64,000 nucleotides of DNA, taken from contig NC_080588.1 in the NCBI RefSeq assembly GCF_029962835.1, positions 65,062,001 through 65,126,000 of the forward strand. Direction: 5' to 3'. The stretch is from Magnolia sinica. Lineage: Eukaryota; Streptophyta; Magnoliopsida; Magnoliales; Magnoliaceae. Within the stretch, counting starts at the first letter, position 1. The number at the start of each line of letters is the position of its first letter. Shown here one piece after another: positions 47,601-57,857 of the stretch. The notes under the pieces are model-generated. The model had not been told where the DNA came from and searched no databases. It was given only the letters and a program-made list of their open reading frames with translations. Position numbers and translations under genes: made by a program.

Positions 47601-49398
47601 AGCTTGGCCATCTCCTCCAAATCTCAAAGTCGAAGCTCCAAATCCATGTTTTTTTCATGCCAAACATGAAGAATAATAGATTTGTAACCATTTCACACTA
47701 ATTTAACATGATTTACAGAGAAAAAAAAAAAAAACATGGATCAAAAATCGAAAATGCTCACCGGATCAAACATCTAGGTATTATCGACACTACCTGTGTG
47801 GTGTTTTGTATCCCACAAGTGGGGTACAAGATATATCAGCTGATACCATCATACTGAAAACATTGGTTATTACACCTGGTTGAATACTTGCATTGGAGGA
47901 TCACTTCATGTCTCTGAATTGAAAGACCATCATATTCAGACCATATTGACCGTGTACTAGTTTTGACTAATACATAGACTTGAGGTTATGTTGGGATTTC
48001 ATAGTCCTAGTGTTGTGTGCTTTGGCTCACCCTATGAGCTTAAATTAGTGACTAACATATGGGTGTCATTGGGTGCATTTATTAGGATATGGTACAACAA
48101 ATACATGCTCCAACATGGAATCCAATTGTTACCTCGAGGCACTGATTTGTGGGTTAATTAGCGATTAGACCATCCATCAAGTGGTTTTCTAGCTGAGCCG
48201 GACGATTAAAAGGTTTTTCATATTTAATAGAAGGTTTTTAACTGTTGATCTTTTGTTTTAACTGGAAAACCTGGTTTATCATGCTTGATGAGCATCTTGT
48301 GGTTAAAATCTTGTGGCCCACCTCTTATGCCAGCATGTGAGTCCAATTAAGAGTGGATGACACTAGAGAACAGAGCGAGTTGGTTAGTTTGGGTGCATAG
48401 ATAAAGCAGGCATACAATTTTTTTATGGCAACATGCACCATAACTGGTGTTACCTCTGAAACCATAACTCTGCCTTATGGGGGTGGCAAGACTCGGAGAG
48501 CCTTGGTCGGATGGCATAAATCAGGGTATGATTTTTTGAAACTTGAAGAGGAACCTTATTAAGTTCTTTTGAAACCTGAAAATTTTCAAATTCTTATGCT
48601 TCCATGTTTTTCAAAAAATCACTGACAACAAGAAGTTCCCAAAAAAAGTTCATTTTATTGCTCATCCTGCAAATATAGATACAGTGGAGTGTTTCCATGC
48701 ATATGCTATACTATTGTTTGATTCTCTTATGCAACCTGTAAAAATGATATCAATATTCCTCTAACCATTCAGAAAATATAAGACGTGTACTGTTTTTCTT
48801 TTCTTTTTTCCTTTCTTTTTCTTATTTATTTATTTTTACGGTAGCTATTGCTGCAGCATAAACATTGGCAACATCTTACTCCATTATATCACCATTGGAA
48901 TCAAATGCATACTTGTTATGCAGAAGGCACATAATTTACCATACATAAAAATGTTGTTATGCACTGCTTACGATCACAGAAGATGTATCTCCAGAGAACC
49001 CAAGGCGCTGCTTCAATGCAATTTTGCAAACTGATTTTCCTTTCATATCGTCTGCAGAATACTTTGCTGGAAGAAATTTGTCTTTGGAAGGATCCCAGAT
49101 GGTATCATCAAATCCATAAGGGGAAACCAACAACTTCTCCCTAGAACAAATGAAAAGGAGAAAAAACAAACAAGGAGACACCCAATAATAACGATCATAA
49201 TAGTGAGAATCACACCCATAGAAATTTTGAAATAATTTATCTAGGAACTTCCTAGAAACCCATGTGCAGAATAGCGAATGTCACCCACTTGTGGATGGCT
49301 AATGTGGATTCCAATCCATGGCTCAAATTGCGAATGATTCTATCTTTTGAGTGAATGGATGACGCCACCACTACTTTATTGGAGTAGACAATTCCACC
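44613..49398 (-). CDS. starch-synthase-like (GT5 family), last eight exons
   Basis: C-terminal 276 codons of a starch synthase homologue, a plastid glucan-elongation family. Exons in transcript order: 49289-49398, 48972-49140, 46823-46909, 46653-46724, 46332-46445, 45618-45679, 45439-45535 and 44613-44732 (TGA at 44613-44615). All donors are GT, all acceptors AG, and phases join throughout. Key blocks: GGIVYSNKVV, SHGLESTLAIHK, LLVSPYGFDDTIWDPSKDKF, YSADDMKGKSVCK, LAGSDIILCQSFHDP, LKAIKYGAAPVAI and the C-terminal KDFSWDAECHDIH. The PS-F-EPCG catalytic block of active starch synthases is replaced by QSFHDPVQQ, so this is probably a non-catalytic paralogue of the SS5/SS6 type (class uncertain). 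Upstream GT5-domain exons were not found before the window ends. No disabling mutation is seen. Confidence 0.85.
46910..48971 (-). other. 2.1-kb intron of the starch-synthase-like gene
   Basis: Lies between the exon ending GTGATC (donor GTAAGC) and the exon starting GTCGGATGC. Contains A/T runs near 47323, 47450 and 47720 and no recognised element or exon. Confidence 0.6.
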
Positions 49399-50008
49399 CT
49401 GCAGGTGCAAAACATGATAAAGATATACTATGATATTGAAGATTATCAATCATTTTGCTTTGTGATGGGCACAGAAATGTTTAAAGCACATATAAAAAAA
49501 TGAAAAAATTGGGACAGCAGTTTCAATCCACGTCTATGTACATGAGCAAATATTCATAAAACATAAAGAAGTGGGAGGAGTATTTAGTGAAGTAAGCAAT
49601 TGAATCATGAATCAAAGAAACACAAAACCGTTGAGCTGCAGCAAATCACCAAATGGGTGACTTTTATAACATGTACAACTCTTAAGCCATAGCATAGTAA
49701 CTATTGAATCATTGATGAACCGTGATGGATGGCTATGATTATGCGTGCCCCAACTTACATGAAGATGATGGTTATGAGTGGTCACATAGGCTTTTCCCTC
49801 TTTAGCTCTTAGTCATTATGTGTTATAGCTGAAGTTTTTAATTAATATGCATGGCTTTGTATAAAAACATAAAGATTGTAAGATTTTTTTTTTTTTTTTT
49901 TTTTTTTGTAAAAAAAAAAACAATGTCAGACGGAAGGAGGAAAAGTACAATGTTACCTATTTATAAGAACAAAGGAGACATAGAGGCTGCAGTAACTATC
50001 GTGGGATT

Positions 50009-50149
50009 CTCAGGGGTTTCAACACCCGGTCAAGGGTTCGAGTATCCATAGTGGTGAAATTCCACTAGCATGAGTGTGTGGGGGTGTGTGTGCATGTGTT
50101 TTAAAAATTAAAAAATTAAAAAAGAAAAAAAAAAAAAAAAAAAAAAAAA
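50009..50149 (+). mobile_element. tRNA-derived SINE inside the RTE LINE
   Basis: Contains a B-box-like GGGTTCGAGTATCC (50034-50047), then GTGGTGAAATTCCACTAGC, (TG)n and a long A-rich tail. A 12-bp repeat TAT(C/T)GTGGGATT flanks it (49997-50008 and 50150-50161; one mismatch). The 5' A-box part seems missing. It resembles the Au-type plant SINEs. Confidence 0.75.
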
Positions 50150-50597
50150 TATTGTGGGATTAAACTTACGAGCCATATAATGATTGTTTGGGAGAGAATG
50201 ATAGAGAAAAGACTAAAGCATGAGCTGAATGTATCAAAAAATCAGTTTGGCTTCATGCCTGCAGAGGTCTACAACTAAAGCTATTTTCATACTTGGACAA
50301 TTGAAGGAGAAATACAAGGAAAGAAGGATCTCCACAGTCTTTGTTGACTTAAGGAAAGCATTCGATAGGGTCCCTAGAGAGTTAATCTAGTAGGTGTTGG
50401 GAAATATAGGAGTCTCAAGAGGATATATTGACATTGTTACGGATGTATGAAGAAGCGATAACAAATGTGAGGACCTCTAATGGAGAGACAAGTGAGTTCC
50501 CAATTACTGTAGGCTTACACTAAGGGTCATCATTGAGCCCATACCCTTGTGCATTGGTATGGATGAGAGAACATGGCATTTGCAAGAGATCCCATGA

Positions 50598-51518
50598 TGC
50601 AGGGACATGTGATGACCTAACCCTAGATGCATGTATAATCAGGTTAAAGAATATTCAAATAAATACACCAATTAACTAATTGTTTCCAATCAAAGGGATT
50701 AGGTAAATCTCAACACAATGATGAGGTTATTTCGTCAAGATCATGCCCCTTAACATAAGATCACGTAAACAATAAAAAGGGAGGACCTCGGGATATGAGG
50801 ATATCCCAGATCTAGCATAAGTCAGTCCACGATTAAGCTTGGATCTGATTCTATTGACTAACAATTCCTCTTTTCCATTCGAACTAGAAAGGAGATATTC
50901 AAAGAGGAACGAAAGGGGTGAAGGATGAGGGGTTCGAGATGAAGAAGGTATAGGTCCTTTTGTCGTCAAAAGAAGAGAAGGATGATTCTTACCTTTTCCT
51001 GCACCTTGAAGATCTTAGAAAGAGGAAAACCTGAAATCGGGGTGGAATCGTCAACACCCAAGGGTCAATCCTGAAACCCTGATCTCTTAAATAAAGAGGA
51101 AGAAAAGAGATGAATTTTTATTCATTCAATAATAATGAAAATAGGGTTTCTCACAACATATATATAAGCTATGGAAAAAGTAAAAGTACACTAAAGCCCC
51201 TGAAAACAAGAAAATAACAAAAAAAATGAAAAATGAAAAATAAAGAAAGTGCAATAAAGCCCCTTAAATAAGGAAAAGAACAAAAAAAAAAAAAAAAAAA
51301 AAAGCCTAAAACTAAAACACTCATGTGGTAGGGTGTAAAATCCGACCCATGGATCTATGGTTAGGGTGCAGTCATGCCGCTCTTGCACTCGTAGCGCGTC
51401 AGAAAATGGGTCCGATGAACTCAACGTCCATCCACATCAACTCCTCCGCTCCGGTACTCTGTCGATGACGCCTCCTCCTCTGGTACACTCTAAATAGTGC
51501 ACCACTGATGTCCGCATT
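50598..51518 (-). mobile_element. 921-bp insertion with 9-bp duplication, LTR- or MULE-like
   Basis: Flanked by ATCCCATGA on both sides (50589-50597 and 51519-51527) inside the RTE LINE. Ends are short imperfect inverted repeats (TGCAGGGACAT and inverse AATGCGGACAT). On the minus strand the interior has GCTTATATATATGTTG (about 51157-51172), then ATGAATAAAAATTCATCTC, a leader-like stretch and a strong donor-like GGAAAAGGTAAGAATC (about 50983-50998). A 9-bp duplication suggests Mutator-like; the interior looks like a promoter plus leader. A solo LTR is the alternative. Confidence 0.5.
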
Positions 51519-52439
51519 ATCCCATGAGGTATGTTGTTTGCAAATGATAGCTTTTGTTAACAAGATAAGAGAGGGCGTAAACAAAAAAGCTATATTTGTG
51601 GAGGTATGCTTCAAAATCTAAAGTATTTAAAATTAGTCAAACTAAGCAAAGTGTATGTGGTGCAATTTTAGTAATAATAGGAGTGAAAATGAGAAATTTC
51701 CAAAATGCCCACTTTCAATAGCTCGGGTCAATAATTCACGAGATTGGAGAAATTCAAAAGGATGTTGCCCATAGAATTCAAGATGGGTGGAATTCAAGAT
51801 GGGTGGAAGAAATGGAGATGTGCCTCTAGAGTTTTATGTCATCGTTGTCTACCATTCAAACTAAAAGGGATTTTTTTTAAAAGGATAGCTATATGACCAG
51901 CCATGCGTTATGGGAAGAATGTTGGGCAATTAACAAACTACTTGTTCATATGATGATTGGCAAGAAGGAATGCATTCAAGGGAACGTAGGAGTATCACTG
52001 ATAGGTAATAAGATGAGGGAAAGTAGAATTAGATGGTTTGGTCATGTGAGACCAAGAACTCTGCCAGTTGGAAGGAGTGAGTTGGTACAAGTTGAAGGCT
52101 CTAAAAGGACAAGAAGAAGGCCCAAAAAGACATGGAAGGAGGTAGGAAATACTTGATGAACTGTGCTCTAACTGAAGGTTTGGCCCTTGATAGAGTAGAA
52201 TAGCATAAAAGAACTCATGTATCCAACCCCAATAAGTTGGGATAAAGCTTAAATGTTGATTATGATGATGAGCTTTATGTAACTTATGCAAAGGGGTGTT
52301 TTATCATTTCACAAACATTACAAAAGCCCTGATAAAATGAGAGAGTAGAGTGGACGTCCCTAATCCTTGAGCCCTCACTTTCTTTTCTTCTTTACTTATC
52401 TTCTCTTTCTCCCAACCTTTTCGTAGAACAATAACAAAG

Positions 52440-52655
52440 CCAGATCTCATTTGAGCTAACATTAGTTGTTATTCCACAAAACTCTTCTTTGGAGAGCTTC
52501 TGACTTCATGATGATTTTCACTGGAGACTGAAGACAGGTGATGAAGGCTTGACAACACAGCTTTGCTGAAAATAATCCTACCTCCTAGGGAAAGCTCTCC
52601 AAGATGCGAGTCTGAACTGGAACCTCTCTACCAACCCGTTCTTACTATTGGGATT
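52440..52655 (-). mobile_element. L1-type LINE fragment
   Basis: On the minus strand LVERFQFRLASWRA and, after a frameshift, GGRIIFSKAVLSSL match the post-RT region of plant L1 elements (compare ERFERKLSTWKS and LIKTALSNLP in LINE-B). Short and broken. Confidence 0.5.
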
Positions 52656-53080
52656 CCCAAATGATTTAGATTATCAACAACTACCTTACATATGATATCA
52701 TTTGCTATTTCAGATAGACATGTAGATCTGCCAGATGCGCTACTTCCGCCCCGAGCCCTAGGCGTTGCTCCGCCACCAGGATATCTATCCTAACATTCTT
52801 CTTTGGGCCACTAGGGGTGTGTGTGTGCGTGCGTCCACGTGAGCGTGTTTGCATGTGGTCCACACTTATGCTTTTGGTAATAGGATAGTACAAAAGCAAA
52901 ATGTAGGGAAAAAAAGGTCCATCCATTGTAGGCATGTGTTTGTTGTTTCTTTTCAAACTCGATTAAATATTGTGGATTGAGCAATTCAATAATATAGATA
53001 AGAAGAAAAATAGAAGACAACCATAATGTGTGGGACAATCAAGCTTGGGGAGCATTCTTCTTGAAATAATGAGTTTTTTT
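52656..53080. other. no gene recognised
   Basis: Contains (GT)n-rich GTGTGTGTGCGTGCGTCC near 52818-52835 and short ORFs without recognised similarity. Confidence 0.4.
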
Positions 53081-53094
53081 AATTATGAGGTGCA

Positions 53095-53400
53095 TCCTTC
53101 TTGCATTAAGAAACATTCCATATGCAGCAGACAACCCAAAGCAGCAGCTTTGGATTTCCTTTGCAGTATCCAATCCGATTCTATTGTAATAAGAGTGAAT
53201 TGGACAGTGTAGACTTCAGGTCTCAATTTGAGCAGCGTGATTGTAAATTCCTGTAGATGAATTAGCCAGAACTGCAATTACAACATTTTGGTTGAGACTA
53301 CAAACTGCTGTTGTTAAGTCGTTCATCACTGGTAGCCTTTTCCATCCATGACAAGTTGTCCTTGGTCTCTGAAGAATATCAGTAAATTTACCTGCTGGAA
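53095..53400 (-). pseudogene. possible RNase H-like (RVT_3) fragment
   Basis: Minus frame with CHGWKRLPV, then SLNQNVVIAVLANSSTGI and HAAQIE, then, in another frame, KAAALGCLLHME. The order and spacing resemble the plant RVT_3 RNase H-like domain (W-PP..., G-AVLARNS-G, E-KAAALGCLLA-E). The catalytic NTDGA block is not recognisable. Probably a LINE or retrogene remnant; family assignment is tentative. Confidence 0.4.
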
Positions 53401-53489
53401 GATTTTTAAATTAACATCTTCTGGTTGAATCCATACAGACGTCAGCATTTTCTTGAGATCTTTTCCAAATCAAAATCCTTATCCTATAT

Positions 53490-53738
53490 TGTTGAGAAGT
53501 GACATTAAAAGGGCTTTCTTGTAAAACTAGCTCTATAAGGTCTTTTTTTGCAATGTGAGTACTAGTAGGGTGTTATTAGTATTTTTTTCAAAGTTGCTTA
53601 TATAAATAATAGGGGGCCGATGCACCTGGGGTTAAGCTCTCCAAAACTCTCCTTTTCTCCTTCTTTTCTTCCTCTTCTCTTCTTTTCTTCTCTCCTTTTT
53701 CATCTCTCTTGCTAGTTCTCTTCCTTTTATTTCTTCTC
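53490..53738 (+). repeat. 5' LTR and primer-binding site of copia-B
   Basis: Starts TGTTGAGAAGTGACATT, a typical copia LTR start; TATA box CTTATATAAATAATAG (about 53597-53612); long CT-rich tract (53640-53735). It is followed by GGTATCAAAGC (53739-53749), matching the tRNA-Met-type primer site. Boundaries are inferred because no partner LTR is in view. Confidence 0.7.
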
Positions 53739-55622
53739 GGTATCAAAGCACCTGCATTTTTTCTATGTTGATTGGAGGTTTCTTGGATGGGACCCACTGC
53801 TGACATCATCATGCCATACATGTGATGTCAGCAATACACCCTACGATGGTCCCATGAAGAAGAAAAGTACAGGATTTTAAAGAGAATGATTTTAGAAGAA
53901 TTACGGTAATTTTTTTTCAGGAACTTTAAGTATTTGGTGGCATTTAACTTGAAATAGAGAAGTCTCAAAAAAGAGGGCCAACTCAGCTTTGTGGGTGCCT
54001 TTTTCCTGAGAGATTTTTTGTGGAACTTTTCCACATTGATTTGATATGGTCGACCTGTTGCCACCTCTAGAAATCATCTCATTCCGTTGAGATTTGAGAG
54101 ATTTATGATGATATTTGTGAAGGAATGGTGTCATACAACCCTTTTTTGTCAAACTTTTTATCTATCTTTTTTGTTGAGCCTCTTTGAAATTCTACATAGT
54201 ACTTTCACTATACTTTGGAGAATATGAGTTGTTTTAAATGAAATACACCGGCTGGATATTAAGGAAGAAGGGGGAGGGGTATTTTCTGAAGAAGACCAGC
54301 AAAGGCATATCTAAATGCAGGTAGTCTACTGTAAGTTTCAAAAGGAAGAAGAAATTAAGTGCAAACAAAGATCAAGGGCACCATGGCTTTAAAAGGGTGA
54401 CTAAAATACATGCTTCTTCCATAGTAGCATTGCTAGTGCAAGAGTTGGCACCAATTGGATCAGCAGCTTGATGATCACAGGGTTAGAGAGGAGGATACAA
54501 TTTGTTTGTCAATTGTTCATTTCTACTCAAAGTTACTAGCTTGCAAAGAGAGGAGAAGGCCTTTGTTAGATAACTTGTCATTTTGGTCTTTATCTCCTGT
54601 GGATAGGGATTCACTAGAAAGGCCAGTTTCGGAAGAAGAAATCAAAGCTGCTATTGACTCCTTGGGTAGAGATAAGGCCCCAAGACTGGATAACTATCCA
54701 ATTGCCTCATGAAGTTTTTTGGGAGGTTCTTAAGAAAGATGTGATGGAATTTGTGAAAGAGTTCTTCGATACAGGCAGGCTTGCAAAAGGGATGAGAGCC
54801 TCTTTCATCGCAATCATCCCCAAGAAAGAGGGAGCTAAGACTAAATATTTTCATCCAATCAGTTTAACAGGTAGCCCATACAAGATTTTAGCTAAAAATT
54901 TTGCCTCCAAATCCAAGTCAGTGCTAGCTTCGGTCATATCAGAGAGTCAAGGAGCATTTGTTGCAAATAGACAAATATTAGATTGCGCCTTACTTGCACA
55001 TGAATGCATTAATTCAAGACACAAAGGAAGAAACCAGACATAGAGAAGGCCTATGATAACATGGACTAGAGGTTTCTTGAATACATGTTAAAAACGATTG
55101 GTTGCAGAAACAAATGGATTCTACGTATTCGTGAATGCTTCTCACTTCTTTTTCACTCTTGGTTAATGGTTCACCAAAAGGTTTTTTCAAGGCCTCGAGG
55201 GGTTTAAGGCAAGGAAACCCACTCTCTCATCTTCTATTCATAGTGGTAGTGGAAGCTTTAAGTAAAATGCTAGAGAAAGGTCAAGAAGTGGGACTTATAG
55301 ATGGGTTTAAAGGAACACAAGGTCAGGGAAACATCTCTCATTTACAATTTGCGGACGATACTATTCTCTTTTGCAAGGCAGAGATTGCAATGGTGGATAA
55401 CCTAAGAAAAATTTTGGGGTGCTTTGAAGAGGTGTCAGGCTTAAAGATCAATGTGGAAAAGAGTGAAATGCTAGGCATTAGGATTTCCAATGAAGAGGTA
55501 CAGGCCTTTGCGAGCATGTTAGGATGTGGGGTTGGGGTTTTTCCGTCATTCTACTTGGGCCTTCCATTGCATAGGAAAACTGGCCAAACATTTGTGGAGT
55601 AAGGTGATTGAAAGGTTTGAAA

Positions 55623-56257
55623 CAGTGTTTCAAATAGCGCCCGTAGCGTAGCGGTAGCGTACGCTACGTAGCGTAGCGTGGCCGTAGCACTACGTAGCGT
55701 CCCAAATAGCGTAAATCCCCAGTAGCGTACGCTACAAGGGTCGTAGCGTATGCTACAGCTACGTAGCGCGTAGCATCCGTAGCGTAAGCTACAAGGTATT
55801 TTTTTACTATTTTATTATTTTTATTATTTTTTTCATGTTTTCTTTGTTTCTAATGTTGAGGAATGTGACACTTTTATTATACTTGACACTTTTAACCTAT
55901 GGGATTTTTATTTCTTTTCATAGTTGTGACTTGTGGTTTCAATTAGACTATTAATTAAAGTGGTTTGTTTAGAAAGTTGTTGATGTGATAATTATTTGAT
56001 TTGGCTTATATATGTGGATTGACTTTTGATAAATGATAACTAATAACTTTTTTGAACATGCTTATAATTGAAAAAATGAATCATATTTTGGGCATTTTTA
56101 TATTTTTTTTCATTTTTTTCACTACTTATTATATTTGTCCTATTTTTAAATTAAAAAATAGAAGTATCGTGTAGCTTACGCGACACGCTACGTATTTACG
56201 CTACACGCTATAGAGGGCAGAGCGCTACGCATCACGCTACCGCTATTTAAAACACGG
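55623..56257. mobile_element. hAT-like MITE with GCGTAGC subterminal repeats
   Basis: 635 bp between exact 8-bp repeats GTTTGAAA (55615-55622 and 56258-56265). Ends: CAGTGTTTCAAATAGCG, and the inverse of the right end CCGTGTTTTAAATAGCGG. Both ends carry many GTAGCG/CGCTAC units (about 20 in the left 180 bases, about 8 in the right 90); the AT-rich middle has no ORF. An 8-bp duplication and clustered subterminal repeats are hAT hallmarks. Removing it rejoins the LINE frame (VIERFERKL). Confidence 0.88.
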
Positions 56258-56630
56258 GTTTGAAAGAAAGTTATCCACGTGGAAAAGTCGCCATTTATCT
56301 CTAGCAAGTCACATTATGCTTATCAAAACGGCACTTTCCAATCTCCCACTTTACTTTATGTCTCTTTTTAAATGCCCGAAGACAATTCTGGACAAGTTAG
56401 AAAATTTGAGATGTGACTTCCTATGGCAAGGGGCAGAGAAGAAGCATAAATTTTCACTTGCTTAAGTGGGAAGAGGTATGTAAACCTTTGTCTAAAGGCA
56501 GAGTAGGCATTAGAATATTGGAAGATGTGAATCCGACACTTCTAGGAAATGGTAATGAAGATCTAGATCGAAAGCAAGCAAGTTGTGGAGAGAATACTTG
56601 TTTCTAAATATTGTGTTGAAGGAAGGGGAT

Positions 56631-56809
56631 TGTAAGAATATTGCGTATATGACTGCCATGGGTTATCATTAGTTGTAATATACTATGTATAGAGAAACTC
56701 TAAATAGGTTTCCTTGTTTAGACTTGTAGAGTAGTTATTTAAACCCAACTTTGGGTTGAAGCAATATAGAAAAATATCAAGGAGAATTTTCCAAAATCTT
56801 GTTCTATTA
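56631..56809 (+). repeat. 5' LTR of copia-A
   Basis: 179 bp, TG...TA (the terminal CA mutated to TA). Contains ACTATGTATAGAG as a TATA-like motif. Confidence 0.88.
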
Positions 56810-57476
56810 TGGTATCAAAGCTAGGTTTCTAAGAGCACTGTTGTGATCTTCATCATCGCCGCTGGCCAAAGATCATCGTCGCAATCCAGCCATCTGGAGC
56901 CTGCGCATCTCTGCAATCGAGTACCACCGAATCTACAATGTCATCCGATTGCCGGCAAAATATATCGTCGGCGCCAGGACCCACCACTATTTCCAGCACC
57001 GACCCATCATTTCCATTGATTCTGGCAGCTTCCTCTATAAAATCTGCTACAATATCTGCTGCAATATCTGTTGATATTCCTCCTCACCGCACCATCATCT
57101 GGGCTGCCATTATTAGCTCTGGTCAGCCACGCCAGAGCACGACCCCCTGTAGCGAAACCCCATCTCTACTCCCCTGCCATCCCATCTCTACCATTCGGCA
57201 CCATCTCCAACACGCCCTTACCGCTGTTCGCAGAGATCTCTAAAGTTCATCTCAGATCCCTATATTGCTGTTCACGCGCTGTGGGCCATTTGATTGTTAT
57301 CTACCGCATCTTCCATCCTTGGGTAGGGTTTGTGACGGACCTCTCCTCTGCAAGTGTTATCTCTGCCACGCATAGAGGCATCATTGGCAGTCGCCAAATC
57401 CGGTCCAACACCCGTCTCTGCATTACCAGAAATCATCGGTACACTTATTCTCCATGTTTATATATATATATATATA

Positions 57477-57836
57477 CACGGAAACGCTCACCTGCGAACC
57501 AGTTCGTACGTACTACATACGAACTTTTTTGAGAACCTATCATAGGTGATGTGGATCCAAAATCTGAACCGTTCATGTGAAGCAGCACCTCGTGAAACCC
57601 CCCAGGACCAAGTTTTACTTTGATCTAAAACTTTGATGGGCCATGAAAAATGAAAACAGTTTCCTCCCTTGATTTGCATTTCTCTTTGCTATGGCCCACC
57701 AGAATTTTAGATCAGGGTGAAAATTTGTCACATGAGGTTTCATGGGATTCCGCATCACATGGACCGTTCAGACTAGACATCCATGACACACGTGCAAAGG
57801 TGCGCACGTGCGTAGGTGCACAGGGGAGCATGACTC
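57477..57836. mobile_element. MITE bounded by (TA)n inside copia-A
   Basis: About 360 bp between TA runs (57459-57476 and 57837-57853). Partial inverted ends: CGCTCACCTGCGAACCAG, and the inverse of the right end GCTCCCCTGTGCACCTACG. The inner GTTTCCTCCCTTGATTTG and GGCCATGAAAAATG blocks lie in partly inverted order. It sits just upstream of the gag homology. Confidence 0.55.
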
Positions 57837-57857
57837 TATATATATATATATATTTGC

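Larger units (their letters stand above)
49921..52271 (+). mobile_element. RTE-type LINE, 5'-truncated and interrupted
   Basis: Pieces 49921-50008, 50162-50597 and 51528-52271 join into one degenerate RTE reverse transcriptase. Blocks: PIYKNKGDIEA, ISTVFVDLRKAFDRVP (about 50330-50375), LHQGSSLSP-like remnant (about 50515-50540), LFAND for LFADD (about 51535), and near the 3' end MRESRIRWFGHV and KRTRRRPKKTWKEV (52010-52145). It ends CCAACCCCAATAAGTTGGGA and GATTATGATGATGAG. Several stops. It lies 5' of the visible starch-synthase exons, in the opposite direction. Confidence 0.85.

Noticed and set aside
57071-57532. 153-codon ORF in the copia-A leader
   Set aside because: Lies upstream of gag homology, runs into a TA microsatellite and MITE, and shows no known domain.
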